Below are positions 52,938-63,983 of a stretch of 64,000 nt of DNA, piece by piece. The stretch's first letter is position 1. Every line of letters starts with the position of its first letter. Source of the DNA: Leucobacter sp. Psy1 (GTDB lineage Bacteria > Actinomycetota > Actinomycetes > Actinomycetales > Microbacteriaceae); the NCBI RefSeq assembly GCF_020096995.1, contig NZ_CP083692.1:310001-374000 (forward strand). Direction: 5' to 3'. The position numbers and the translations under genes were made by a program. Under the pieces are notes generated by a model. That model did not search any database, was not told where the DNA came from, and was given only the letters and a program-made list of their open reading frames with translations.

Positions 52938-54377
52938 ATGTCCACGACCAACATTGTCGTTCTCGTGTGCTACATCATCCTGATGATCGTCGTAGCCGCC
53001 TGGTTCTCGCGTAAGAAGTCGATGCAGGATGGCAGCGACTTCATCATGGCCGGTCGCTCGCTCCCGACATTCGTGCTCGGCGGTACGCTCCTCGCCACCT
53101 TCGTCGGCTCCGGCTCCATCATCGGCGGGGCGAGCTTCGTCTTCAGCAACGGCCCGCTGCCAGGAATCTTTTTCTTCATGGGGACCTTTGTCGGGATCAT
53201 CTTCCTCGCGCTCATGTCGCGCCGGATTCGCACCAACTCGTTCAACACGGTGCCCGAGCTGTTCCGCGCCCGATTCGGGCCGGCGACGAGCGTGATCGGT
53301 ACCGTCGTCGTGCTCGTAGCGTTCATCGGCATCGCCGCATACCAGTTCACCGGTGCGGGGTACATCTTCAGCCTCATCACTCCGCTCAGCGAAGTGCAGG
53401 GAACGATCGTTGCGCTGATCCTGATCGGGTTCCTCGCCCTCTCGGGCGGGCTGAAGTCGGTCGCATGGACGGACTTCCTGTCGTCCATCCTGGTCGTGCT
53501 GGGACTCGGTGCAGCGCTCGTCTGGGTCTTCGTCAACGACATCGGGGGTGTCGGCGGATACGTGAACCAGCTCGATCCCGCCTTCAAGACACTCACCGGA
53601 ACTCTGAACCCGGTCCAGATCCTCGGCTACTTCCTGCCGCTGTTCCTGCTGGTCCTCGGGGACCAGAACATGCATCAGCGCATCGGCGCCGCGAAGGATC
53701 CCGCCACTGCGTTCAAGGCGATCCTCGTCTTCTTCTTCGGCACCGCACTGGTCGTCGCTCCGATCATCCTCCTCGCCTCAGGCGCCACGATCGTGAACCC
53801 CGGATCGGATCCCGACATGGCGATCCTGGGTCTCGCCGCGGGGGAGTTCACGCCCGCCATCATCGGCGCCGTGATCCTGACCGCCGCCCTGGCGATCATC
53901 GTCACCACCGGTTCCTCCTACTTGCTCACGTGCTCGGGGAACATCGTCTACGACCTCGTGTTCCGGCCGGGGACGGCTCGACGCGAACGGCCGGGTGCGG
54001 AGCGCCGTGAGCTCCTCGTCAGTCGTGTGGGCGTCGCAGTGATCGCGATCCTCGGGTACGTGATGGTGCAGTTCTTCCCGACGCTGCTCGCCCTGCAGAT
54101 GTACGCCTACACGATGTACGGTGCCGCCATCACGCCCGTCGTGATCGCGGCGCTCTTCTGGAAGCGGGCGACCGCCGCGGGCGCGATCGTCTCGATGATC
54201 GCAGCGGGACTCACCACCATCGGCTGGGAGGTCTTCGGGCCCGGCGACCAGGTGGCCTCGGTGGTGGTCGCGCTCCCGGTCGCGGTGATCTCACTGGTGA
54301 TCGTGTCGCTCCTCACGCCGCGCCGCGCTCCAGTTCCGGAGGGCGACACCGCTGCGACGGAGACGGCACGCGTCTGA
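52938..54377 (+). CDS. sodium:solute symporter (SSS family)
   Basis: 479 residues with about 13 hydrophobic segments. The family start DFIMAGRSLPTFVLGGTLLATFVGSGSIIGGASF (key parts AGRSLP and ATFVGSGSIIGGASF) and SGGLKSVAWTDFLSSILVVLGL are typical of SSSF proteins (PutP, PanF, SGLT relatives), which couple uptake to Na+. GAGGA precedes the ATG. The shared operator with the amidohydrolase and RpiR genes indicates co-regulation; an amino acid derivative or carboxylate is the likely substrate. Confidence 0.9.
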   Translation: MSTTNIVVLVCYIILMIVVAAWFSRKKSMQDGSDFIMAGRSLPTFVLGGTLLATFVGSGSIIGGASFVFSNGPLPGIFFFMGTFVGIIFLALMSRRIRTNSFNTVPELFRARFGPATSVIGTVVVLVAFIGIAAYQFTGAGYIFSLITPLSEVQGTIVALILIGFLALSGGLKSVAWTDFLSSILVVLGLGAALVWVFVNDIGGVGGYVNQLDPAFKTLTGTLNPVQILGYFLPLFLLVLGDQNMHQRIGAAKDPATAFKAILVFFFGTALVVAPIILLASGATIVNPGSDPDMAILGLAAGEFTPAIIGAVILTAALAIIVTTGSSYLLTCSGNIVYDLVFRPGTARRERPGAERRELLVSRVGVAVIAILGYVMVQFFPTLLALQMYAYTMYGAAITPVVIAALFWKRATAAGAIVSMIAAGLTTIGWEVFGPGDQVASVVVALPVAVISLVIVSLLTPRRAPVPEGDTAATETARV

Positions 54378-54410
54378 TCCGCTGCAGCGAATCCGCTGAA
54401 GCGACGCCGC

Positions 54411-56183
54411 TCAGGCGACGCCGTTCACCCGCTGGATCTCGCGCTGGTACGGGGCCACGACCGAGCGCGAGATCCGGCAGTCGAGCAGGATCGTGCCCCG
54501 GGCGCCATCCGACGTCCACCCGGCGAGGGCGTCGAGGTCTTCGATCGAGGTGACCCTGACTCCGGTCGCCCCGAGCGCCGTCGCGACCCCGGCGAAGTCC
54601 GTATCGGGGATGAGCATCGGACCTTCGTCGAGGCCCATCTTCCCGTACAGGTGGACTTCCGCCCCGTAAGCTCCGTCGTTCCAGACCACGATCACGCAGC
54701 TCTCCGCTGTGCGTATCGCGGTTTCGAGATCGGCGAGCGCCATGAGTCCTCCGCCGTCTCCCGTGCTCAGGACGATCGTCGAATCAGGGGCCGCGGCGGC
54801 GACGCCAGCCACAGTCGGGAACCCGAGCCCGATGGTCTGATAGGCGGTGCCGACCATGATGAGGCGCTCGGGTGATGACACCGGCCAGTACATGTTTGCC
54901 CAGCCGAGGAAGTGTCCGCCGTCGGTCGTGACGTGCGACCGTGCGGGGAGGAGCGCTCCGATGCGTGCGGCGACGCATCGCGGGTCGAGCCGGCCGTCTG
55001 AGCACACGCCGTCGAGATGCTCGGCGAATCCGTCCGCTGGGGCGCGCAGCACGGCGAACGCCTGCGATTCAGCGAGCTGCTCCCGCCATCCGCTGCTCGG
55101 ACGCCCGATGCCTGTGACGGCTGCGATGAGCCCGCGCACCGTCTCCGCGGCGTCGCCGTGGAGCGGGGAGAGGTCGATGTCATATGCGGTGCGCGGCGGG
55201 TCGACCGCGTCGATGTCGATCCGGATCACCGATGTGCCCGGGCCGAAGAGTTCACCGAAGCGCATGGTGAACTGGTTCAGGCTCGCGCCGACCACGAGTA
55301 CGGTGTCGGCGTCGGCGATGACGCGCATGGCCTCGTCGCTGCCGAACCCTCCCGTGACCCCGAGATCGAATTCCTGTCGCGGGAAGAGGCCGCGCGCGAG
55401 AGCGGTGGTCGCGGTCGGGGCGCCGAGCAGCGCAGCGAGCGTCTCGAGGTCGTCGCCGATGGTGGGGGAGGAGAGGGCGGCGCCGTGCCCCGCGAGAATC
55501 AGCGGGCGTTCGGCGCCTGCGAGAAGCGCGGCCGCCTCGGCGATCTCGTCGGGCTCGGCCCGCTCGTGCTCGTGCTTCGCGCCGCGGTGCCGAGTGAACA
55601 CAATTGGCTCATTGTCGCTCGAATCAGAACCAACTTCGTTCACTCGCAAGGTGGGGGAAGCCGGGGAAGCGGGGGAGGCCTCGAAGGCGGGCGAGGTCGG
55701 AAGATCGTAGGGGATCCCGATGACGACGGGACGGCGGCTCCCCTGGGCGACGGTCACCGCCTCGGCGACGGTGTCGGCAACGGTGTCCGCGGAGACGCGG
55801 AAGGTCGGGACGCCGAGACCGGCGGCGATGCGATCCTGGTCGATATCCCAGGGACGACTGCCGGTCGTCGGCACGTCGCCCACGACCAGGAGGAGCGGTG
55901 TGCGCGCCTGCGCGGCCTCTGCGAGTGCGGTCAGCGCGTTGGTGAACCCCGCGCCGTACGTAGTGGTCGCGATGGCGATCCTGCCGGAGACTCGGGTGTA
56001 TGCGTCCGCAGCTGCGACGGTGCCGGCCTCGTGGCGGACGGCGGTGTAGGCGACGCCCTCCCCGAGCAGCGCGTCGATGAGGTGAGCGTTGCCGTTGCCC
56101 ATGAGGCCGAAGCACTGGTCGGCTGCGGAAGAGAGCGCGCGTGCGAGAGCGCGCGCAACGGTCGGTGTGGTGGTGCGGAGCAT
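54411..56183 (-). CDS. thiamine diphosphate-dependent enzyme (acetolactate synthase/benzoylformate decarboxylase-like)
   Basis: 590 residues, three-domain ThDP enzyme. N-terminal PYR domain with catalytic Glu in VRHEAGTVAAADAY, a central domain (about 200-330) with RPLILAGHGAAL, and the C-terminal PP domain with the GDGGG...WNDGAYG Mg-ThDP motif. A Pro/Ala/Ser linker near 185-205 (PASPASP) is unusual. ATG 56183 has GAAGGA; the frame extends to 56267 without family similarity. The exact 2-oxo acid cannot be named; decarboxylases, oxalyl-CoA and acetolactate enzymes share these motifs. Confidence 0.88.
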   Translation of the reverse strand: MLRTTTPTVARALARALSSAADQCFGLMGNGNAHLIDALLGEGVAYTAVRHEAGTVAAADAYTRVSGRIAIATTTYGAGFTNALTALAEAAQARTPLLLVVGDVPTTGSRPWDIDQDRIAAGLGVPTFRVSADTVADTVAEAVTVAQGSRRPVVIGIPYDLPTSPAFEASPASPASPTLRVNEVGSDSSDNEPIVFTRHRGAKHEHERAEPDEIAEAAALLAGAERPLILAGHGAALSSPTIGDDLETLAALLGAPTATTALARGLFPRQEFDLGVTGGFGSDEAMRVIADADTVLVVGASLNQFTMRFGELFGPGTSVIRIDIDAVDPPRTAYDIDLSPLHGDAAETVRGLIAAVTGIGRPSSGWREQLAESQAFAVLRAPADGFAEHLDGVCSDGRLDPRCVAARIGALLPARSHVTTDGGHFLGWANMYWPVSSPERLIMVGTAYQTIGLGFPTVAGVAAAAPDSTIVLSTGDGGGLMALADLETAIRTAESCVIVVWNDGAYGAEVHLYGKMGLDEGPMLIPDTDFAGVATALGATGVRVTSIEDLDALAGWTSDGARGTILLDCRISRSVVAPYQREIQRVNGVA

Positions 56184-56212
56184 CGCTGGTCCTTCGGTGA
56201 GACGGGTACAGA

Positions 56213-56228
56213 ACAGAACGGTTTCTGT
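56213..56228. promoter_or_regulatory. ACAGAA-N4-TTCTGT palindrome upstream of the ThDP enzyme
   Basis: ACAGAACGGTTTCTGT is a perfect 6-4-6 inverted repeat, nested in a larger GAGAC...GTCTC repeat (56199-56237), 30 bp before the ThDP enzyme start. It may be an operator or a leader hairpin. The rest of the 168-bp gap shows nothing clear. Confidence 0.45.
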
Positions 56229-56351
56229 GTATGTCTCGCCGACGCGGATGCGTCGTGGCAGCAGCACCCCTTTTTCGAGCGCCTTGTCGGCCGGGCTCCC
56301 TGAGGCGACCGAGCTGGACGATTCGAGTATATGCCAGCCGTTGCGCCGCGA

Positions 56352-57140
56352 CTACGCCGATTTTTCCCGGGCGATCGGTGCGTGGTCGCCCGCGGCGGAG
56401 ATGCGCTCGAGCACCCGGTCGGGCAGGATCCAGGTCAGCGGACGCGAGAGACGGTAGCGCCAATCGGCGCTCACCACCGGCTTCCCCCGGTAGACGGCGC
56501 GCAATCCCTCCCGCGCGACGCGTCTGGTGTCGGCGAACGCGAGCGGTGAGAGTGCGGGCAGGTGCGGTCCCATTCGCTCGTGGAACTCGGTCTGCAGCAG
56601 GCCTGGGCAGAGCGCTGTGACGTGCACACCAGACGACGCATATCGCGCGTTCAGCGACCGGGAGAGCGACACCACAGACGCCTTCGCCGCACCGTAGCTT
56701 CCCGTCGGGGTGAAGGCGGCGACGCTCGCCACGTTCAGGATCCAGCCCCGACCCCGCGTGAGCATGCCGGGAATCGCGGCGTGAGACAGTCGGAGCGGTG
56801 CCCAGGAGAGGACCTCGTGCAGTCGGCGCTCGGCTTCGACATCACTGCGCTCGAACGGGTCGAGCACCCCGAAGCCTGCGTTGTTGACGAGGATGTCGAC
56901 GGGCGCTTCTTCAGTCTGCAGGCGGGCGGCCACGCGGTCGAGATCGTCCGCGTCCGCGAGGTCGGCAGCGAGGACCTCGACGGTCACGCCGTGCTCGCGT
57001 CGCAACTGCATGGCGATGGCGTCGAGGCGGCGCTCGGTGCGCGCGACGAGCACGAGGTCGACGCGGAGTGCGGCGAGCTGGCGGGCGATCTCTTCGCCGA
57101 GTCCGGCCGAGGCGCCGGTGACGAGTGCGGTGAATGACAT
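56352..57140 (-). CDS. SDR family oxidoreductase
   Basis: 262 residues from ATG 57140. Cofactor motif TGASAGLGEEIARQLA near 9-24, NNAGFG, catalytic Ser in NVASVAAF and YGAAKAS (Tyr and Lys). The sequence resembles DltE/YqjQ-type SDRs, often NADP-linked with unknown carbonyl substrates. The C-terminus is long and basic (WRYRLSRPLTWILPDRVLERI), maybe a membrane-associating helix. Runs on the same strand as the MFS gene upstream, 34 bp away. Confidence 0.87.
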   Translation of the reverse strand: MSFTALVTGASAGLGEEIARQLAALRVDLVLVARTERRLDAIAMQLRREHGVTVEVLAADLADADDLDRVAARLQTEEAPVDILVNNAGFGVLDPFERSDVEAERRLHEVLSWAPLRLSHAAIPGMLTRGRGWILNVASVAAFTPTGSYGAAKASVVSLSRSLNARYASSGVHVTALCPGLLQTEFHERMGPHLPALSPLAFADTRRVAREGLRAVYRGKPVVSADWRYRLSRPLTWILPDRVLERISAAGDHAPIAREKSA

Positions 57141-57174
57141 GGGGGCAGTCTTCCAGCTTGACCCGTGCGGCACC

Positions 57175-58467
57175 TCAATCCTCGAGCACGTACCGCTCGC
57201 GCCCGACCGCCAACCCCGTCGCGAACTGGGCGCCGAGCGCGCCGAGCAGCAGCACCAGCGGAACGGTCCAGGTGTCGCTCAGATCGTGCAGTGCCCCGAA
57301 GGTGAACGGGCCGACCGCGGCGAGCGTGTACCCGATCGACTGCGCCATGCCCGACAGCGCGCTCGCGCCCTCATGGTCACGCGCTCGCACCGCCATGAGC
57401 GTGATCGCCGTGCTGAGCGACGCACCCGAGGCGAGTCCGCCGAGACAGATCCAGACCGGCATGCCGGTGGGGAACAGCACGATGCCCGTTGCGGCGATCG
57501 CGACGCACACCGGTATGAGTGCGGGGATCCAGCGGCGGAGACGACCCCGGAAGAGAGCGGGCAACAGCAGCGATCCGGCTACGCCGATCACTTGGTAGAG
57601 CATCGTGTCGATGCCCGCGACGATGGGGGTGCGCCCATGCGAGATGCCGATCGGCGATAGCCACGTGGAGATCATGTAGAACGCGCCAGACTGCGCTCCC
57701 ATGTACAGCGCCACCAGCCACGCCAGCGGATCGCGCCAGATGCGGCGGCCAGCCGAGCCCCGCCGGGGAGCGGTCGCCGTTGCGGGAGCGAGTGCTGCGT
57801 CGAGCGCGCCAGGATCCGCCGCCCCCGTGACGGACTCGATGCGACGTCGCGGTGCGTTCGCGATCACCCAGACCAGGATCGCCGGCGGCACAGCGAGTGC
57901 CGTGCAGAGGAGCGCGACCCGCCACCCCAGCTCCGTGCCCACGCCCCACGGCGCGAGGTCGCCCGACCCCGGGTCGAAGTGGGCGATCGGAACGACGATG
58001 CCGGCCCCGACCGCGCCGATCCCGCCGAGCATCGCCGTGTAGACGCCCATCACGAGCGGCACGCGGTTGCCGAAGTCGCGCTTGATCACGGCGGGGAGCA
58101 GTACGTTGCCGACCGCGAGCGACGCGCCGATCAGTGCCGTGCCCGCCCAGAGGTTCACGGGACTGCCGGGGAACGACCGCCACAGCGTGCCGAGCGCGAG
58201 AGCGATCAGGGAGATGGTGACGGCGCGGGAAATTCCGAGACGCGACCCGAGACCGTGCACGAGCGGAGACGTGATGCCCCAGACTACGAGCGGGACCGAA
58301 GCGAGGGCGCCGAGCGCAGCCGCGCTCACGCCGCGGTCAGCGGCGATGTCGTCGAGGAGCGGGCCCACGCCGGTGATGGTCATCCGCATGTTCGCGGCGA
58401 CGAGACACACCGCGACGAACATCAGAACCCACGAGCGAGGCGCCGCCGCGGGCGCCTGAGATGTCAT
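57175..58467 (-). CDS. MFS transporter, CynX/NimT family
   Basis: 430 residues with 12 hydrophobic segments. VAANMRMTITGVGPLLDDIAADRGVS in TM1 and the following loop are typical of the cyanate permease CynX and 2-nitroimidazole transporter NimT. The loop between TM6 and TM7 is Ala/Pro rich (residues about 210-245). No cyanase or other specific partner is nearby, so the substrate is open. Confidence 0.87.
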   Translation of the reverse strand: MTSQAPAAAPRSWVLMFVAVCLVAANMRMTITGVGPLLDDIAADRGVSAAALGALASVPLVVWGITSPLVHGLGSRLGISRAVTISLIALALGTLWRSFPGSPVNLWAGTALIGASLAVGNVLLPAVIKRDFGNRVPLVMGVYTAMLGGIGAVGAGIVVPIAHFDPGSGDLAPWGVGTELGWRVALLCTALAVPPAILVWVIANAPRRRIESVTGAADPGALDAALAPATATAPRRGSAGRRIWRDPLAWLVALYMGAQSGAFYMISTWLSPIGISHGRTPIVAGIDTMLYQVIGVAGSLLLPALFRGRLRRWIPALIPVCVAIAATGIVLFPTGMPVWICLGGLASGASLSTAITLMAVRARDHEGASALSGMAQSIGYTLAAVGPFTFGALHDLSDTWTVPLVLLLGALGAQFATGLAVGRERYVLED

Positions 58468-58562
58468 CGATACCGAATCTACACCCGAAGCGCGCAGGGG
58501 TCGTGTCGGGGGCCTGGCCTACACTGGGGTGACCGCCGAACGGCGTTGAGAGGAGTGCCTGA

Positions 58563-59549
58563 ATGCGTGTAACCGCGGTGCTGGTGGCGTACAACCGGAA
58601 AGAGCTGCTGCGCGAATCGCTCGAAGCGCTCGCCGCGCAGACCCGGCGTCCCGACCGGCTGATCGTGGTCGACAACGCCTCGGACGACGGCACGGATGCC
58701 GTGGTGGAGGAGCTGCTCGACGCCTGGGGGACCGACGGCCGGAACATCCGTCTCGACAAGAACACGGGTGGTGCCGGCGGGTTTGCGGTCGGCATCGCGG
58801 CGGCGGTCGCCGATCCCGAAACTGACTGGGTGTGGGTCATGGACGATGACACCGTGCCGACGACGGGCGCACTCGAAGCGGCGCTCGCCGCCCACGATCG
58901 CTACCGCGCATCGGGGCGCGACGCGCTCGCCGTCATGGGGTCGCGCGTCCTCTGGACGGATGGTCAGGACCACCCGATGAACACTCCCAAGGCGAAGATC
59001 CGTGCGTCGGCCGCCGAGCGGCAGCGTGCGGAGCGTACGGGCGGCATGGAGATCCGATCGATCTCCTTCGTCTCGGCGTTCCTCCGTGCCGCGCGCGTAC
59101 GCGAGGTCGGCCTTCCGCTCGCCGACTACTTCCTCTGGAACGATGATTTCGAGTACTCGGCTCGTCTGCTGCGCGGTGCCCGAGGACTGTTCGTCCCTGA
59201 ATCGGTGGTCACCCACAAGACGAAGATCCGCGGGTCGAGCGACCAGGACCCCGGCCCGCGCTTCTACTACGAGGTGCGCAACAAGGTGTGGGTCTTCCGC
59301 TGCAGCGACGCGCTGCACGGGTGGGAGAAGGTGCTCTACATCGGTGCAACCGCCAGACGGTGGGTGCGCACCCTCCTCGCCGCGAAGCACCGGGGGCAGC
59401 TGCTGGATTGCCTGCGCCGCGGATGGGCCGACGCCTGGGGGGCGAAGCCGCGACCCACGAAGGATGTGCTGCGCAATACCGGCGTGCCGATCGACGTCAT
59501 GGTCGAGCTCGAGCGCCTTACCGCGCGCGAGCACGCGCGGGTCGGCTGA
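58563..59549 (+). CDS. GT2 family glycosyltransferase
   Basis: 328 residues, GT-A fold. AVLVAYNRKELLRESLEAL at the N-terminus, VVDNASDDGT, and the DDD of VWVMDDDTVP (the DxD that binds the metal and nucleotide sugar) identify a family 2 transferase. NTGGAGGFAVGI and FLWNDDFEYSARLL resemble rhamnosyl- and galactofuranosyltransferases of actinobacteria (GlfT1/WbbL type). RBS GAGAGGAG. Cytoplasmic, probably at the membrane, building a cell-wall or capsule glycan with the next gene. Confidence 0.9.
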   Translation: MRVTAVLVAYNRKELLRESLEALAAQTRRPDRLIVVDNASDDGTDAVVEELLDAWGTDGRNIRLDKNTGGAGGFAVGIAAAVADPETDWVWVMDDDTVPTTGALEAALAAHDRYRASGRDALAVMGSRVLWTDGQDHPMNTPKAKIRASAAERQRAERTGGMEIRSISFVSAFLRAARVREVGLPLADYFLWNDDFEYSARLLRGARGLFVPESVVTHKTKIRGSSDQDPGPRFYYEVRNKVWVFRCSDALHGWEKVLYIGATARRWVRTLLAAKHRGQLLDCLRRGWADAWGAKPRPTKDVLRNTGVPIDVMVELERLTAREHARVG

Positions 59550-60391
59550 TGTCGGAGGATCGGGAGTTCTCCCTGCTCCTCCCCGTGTACGCGGGCGACA
59601 CCGCTGAGCACGTGCGGCTCGCGTTCGACAGCTCGGTCGGAGGGCAGGCGCTGCCGCCGGCCGAAGTGATCATCGTGCAGGATGGCCCGGTGGGCGATCC
59701 GCTGACCGCAGAACTGGACAGGCTCGTCGCCGAAAGCCCGGTGCCGGTGGAGGTGGTGCGGCTGACCCGCAACGTCGGGCTCACCGGAGCGCTGAACGCC
59801 GGTCTTGCCGCGTGCCGGTACCCGGTGATCGCGCGGATGGACGCGGACGATGTCTCCGTCGCCGACCGCTTCGAACGGCAATGGGAGCTGATCGCCGCAG
59901 GCGCCGACCTCGTCGGTACCGGCATGGTCGAGTTCGAGCGGGATCCCGACGTGCTCGGTGCGCGCCGGGTTCCGCCGGTCGGCTCGGACCGCATTCGGGA
60001 CCACGCGCGCACCCACAACCCGTTCAACCACCCGACGATGATGTACCGACGTGCCGCGGTCGAGGCGATCGGGGGGTACGAGCCGTTCGGCAAGATGGAG
60101 GACTACTGGCTCGGCATCCGGATGATCGCCTCGGGAGCGCGCACCGAGAACATCGCGGATCCGCTGCTGAAGTACCGCGTCGGGTCCGGCGCGTTCGAGC
60201 GTCGCGGCGGCCTGGAGGAGGCGCGCACCGAGTGGCGCCTGCAGCGTGCGATGCTGCGCATCGGGTTCATCACGCGCGGGCAGTACGTGCGCAATGTCGT
60301 CGTGAAGGGCGTTTATCGCCTCATGCCGGCCGGGGTGAAGCGCGTGCTGTTCCGGCGGTTCATCGGCGGAGGCCTCCCCGGCGACAAGTAG
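59549..60391 (+). CDS. GT2 family glycosyltransferase
   Basis: 280 residues, starting on the last base of the previous stop (TGATG). SLLLPVYAGDTAEHVRLAFDS, VIIVQDGPVGD, RNVGLTGALNAGL and ARMDADDVS (the DxD motif) are typical of GT2 enzymes such as amylovoran AmsE-like transferases. GGYEPFGKMEDYWLGIRM carries the ED of the acceptor-side catalytic base. A strong bidirectional terminator follows. Likely acts on the same glycan as the upstream transferase. Confidence 0.9.
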   Translation: MSEDREFSLLLPVYAGDTAEHVRLAFDSSVGGQALPPAEVIIVQDGPVGDPLTAELDRLVAESPVPVEVVRLTRNVGLTGALNAGLAACRYPVIARMDADDVSVADRFERQWELIAAGADLVGTGMVEFERDPDVLGARRVPPVGSDRIRDHARTHNPFNHPTMMYRRAAVEAIGGYEPFGKMEDYWLGIRMIASGARTENIADPLLKYRVGSGAFERRGGLEEARTEWRLQRAMLRIGFITRGQYVRNVVVKGVYRLMPAGVKRVLFRRFIGGGLPGDK

Positions 60392-60473
60392 GGAGGGGGT
60401 GCGGGGCTCGAGCGGTGCCTCGTGCTCGCCTCGCCCGCTGCACCATGCCCGCCCTCCTGCGCCGAGAATGCGA

Positions 60474-60508
60474 AAAGTCGCCCTTCGGTGGCTTCGAAGG
60501 GCGACTTT
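60474..60508. terminator. bidirectional Rho-independent terminator
   Basis: AAAGTCGCCCTTCG (60474-60487) and CGAAGGGCGACTTT (60495-60508) form a perfect 14-bp stem with a 7-nt loop; A-rich and T-rich ends allow termination from both sides. It lies between the convergent glycosyltransferase and PNPOx genes. Confidence 0.9.
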
Positions 60509-60571
60509 CTGCGATCTCGACGTCGCGGCCGCCGGGCGCGGCCGCCGGGCACTGCCCGCGCGGGGCGCGGG

Positions 60572-61054
60572 TTAGAGCTCGGTGGTGCCTGAGACACCCG
60601 GCCCGTCGGTGCCGCGCACCTTGGATGCCAGCATCTTGACTGCGGCGACGGCCTTGTTTCCCGGCACACCCCAGTACTGGGCGGACTCGCCGGTCACCCG
60701 CAGCAGGCCGAGGTTCGGATCGTCCTTGCCGGAGAAGTACGCGTCGACCTGGCCGTCCCACAGCTCGTCGACCTTGGCGCGGTCCTCGACGAACTCGGCC
60801 CGCCCCGCGACGGAGAGCCAGGAGCCGGTCTCGGCAAACGCGAGGTTCACTTCCGGGTTCTCGCGGATCGCGTCGGCCTGGTCGCCCTGGAGACCGATGA
60901 AGAACCAGACCGCCGCGTCATCCGTGACCTCCTGCGGGGTCATCGGATGGGAGACGATCTTGCCGGTCTTCGTCGCGGTGGACAACATGACGAAGCGCTC
61001 ATCGCGCATGATCTCGACGACCTTCTCCTGGGTGAGTTCTTCTGCCGTGCTCAT
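60572..61054 (-). CDS. pyridoxamine 5'-phosphate oxidase-fold protein (general stress protein 26-like)
   Basis: 160 residues of the split-barrel FMN-binding fold: FVMLSTATKTGKIVSHPMTPQEV, VWFFIGLQGDQADAIRENPEVNLAFAETGSWLSVAGRAEFVED (key parts VNLAFAE and SVAGRAE) and YWGVPGNKAVAAVKML. This Ylac/GSP26-like group binds flavin or F420 and its substrates are unknown. ATG 61054 is preceded by GAGGAGG; the open frame beyond has no similarity. Confidence 0.88.
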   Translation of the reverse strand: MSTAEELTQEKVVEIMRDERFVMLSTATKTGKIVSHPMTPQEVTDDAAVWFFIGLQGDQADAIRENPEVNLAFAETGSWLSVAGRAEFVEDRAKVDELWDGQVDAYFSGKDDPNLGLLRVTGESAQYWGVPGNKAVAAVKMLASKVRGTDGPGVSGTTEL

Positions 61055-61185
61055 CTGATGCCTCCTCGTTTCGGTGCTACGGTGGCGCTTGGAACGCGCC
61101 CGCAGCCGGTGTGGCGAGCCTAGCGACGCCAAGCCTGAGGGGAACACCCCGTGACAGTGGGCTCCCGGACTGGCAGAATGCCCCC

Positions 61186-61506
61186 ATGTCAGGACATGAA
61201 CCTCCGCAGCATGTTGTCAGGGCCGCGCAACGCGCCGTCGAGTGGATCGCCGATGGGCGGGCGGGGAAAGGCTTCACCGATACCGGTGAACAGCGGGCGC
61301 ATCAGCTTGCAGAACGCCGCTCCGTTCCTGACGCGGACATCAAGAAGATGCAGCAGTACTTCGCGCGACACGAGGTCGACCGGGATGCGGAAGGGTTTCA
61401 CCGAGGCGATGCCGGATACCCCTCGCCCGGCAGGGTGGCGTGGGACGCCTGGGGTGGGGACGCCGGTCGGGAGTGGGTGGGCCGGGAGAAGTTCCGCGAC
61501 CTGTAA
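61186..61506 (+). CDS. small protein resembling a phage head-protein domain
   Basis: 106 residues: VVRAAQRAVEWIADGRAGKGFTDTGEQRAHQLAERRSVPDADIKKMQQYFARHEVDRDAEGF (key parts RAAQRAVEWIADGRAG and IKKMQQYFARHEVD) and a C-terminal GYPSPGRVAWDAWGGDAGREW. As I recall, the pattern R-A-L-x-W-x-x-x-G...KM-x-x-YF-x-RH...P-S-x-G-R-V-A-W-x-x-W-G-G-D-A-G occurs in head/prohead protease-associated proteins of actinophages. Here it stands alone with no other phage gene nearby. Function unknown. Confidence 0.65.
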   Translation: MSGHEPPQHVVRAAQRAVEWIADGRAGKGFTDTGEQRAHQLAERRSVPDADIKKMQQYFARHEVDRDAEGFHRGDAGYPSPGRVAWDAWGGDAGREWVGREKFRDL

Positions 61507-61516
61507 CGAGGTCCAT

Positions 61517-61536
61517 TTATCTCGACGTCAAGATAA
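61517..61536. promoter_or_regulatory. TamR-like palindrome upstream of isocitrate dehydrogenase
   Basis: TTATCTCGACGTCAAGATAA pairs at 9 of 10 positions (10 of 11 when one more base on each side is counted) and closely resembles the ATCTTGA-N2-TCAAGAT element bound by the MarR-type regulator TamR of Streptomyces, reported to control citric-acid-cycle genes including isocitrate dehydrogenase. It lies 82 bp before the GTG start. Confidence 0.55.
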
Positions 61537-61554
61537 AATCTCAAAAGGCTGTAG

Positions 61555-63837
<2,283 letters not shown>

Positions 63838-63851
63838 TCAGCAGCGTGACG

Positions 63852-63883
63852 AAAAAGGGGGTGGCTGCGGTCGCCCCCTTTTT
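63852..63883 (+). terminator. Rho-independent terminator of icd
   Basis: AAAAAGGGGG (63852-63861) pairs with CCCCCTTTTT (63874-63883), 12-nt loop, followed by another T, 14 nt after the icd stop. Confidence 0.88.
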
Positions 63884-63933
63884 TGCATGCGCCCGCGTGG
63901 GCCCCGGCCACTCATCCCCGTCCACCCACGGCG

Positions 63934-63983
63934 GCACATCTTCCTCACGAAGGCACACGGAATGTGAGGGAAGGGAGATGTGC
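63934..63983. other. imperfect inverted repeat at the right edge
   Basis: GCACATCTTCCTCAC (63934-63948) is mirrored by GTGAGG-GAAGG-GAGATGTGC (63964-63983), with a 5-nt bulge. It may be an operator or hairpin of a gene beyond the window. No coding frame is seen between 63838 and 64000. Confidence 0.3.
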
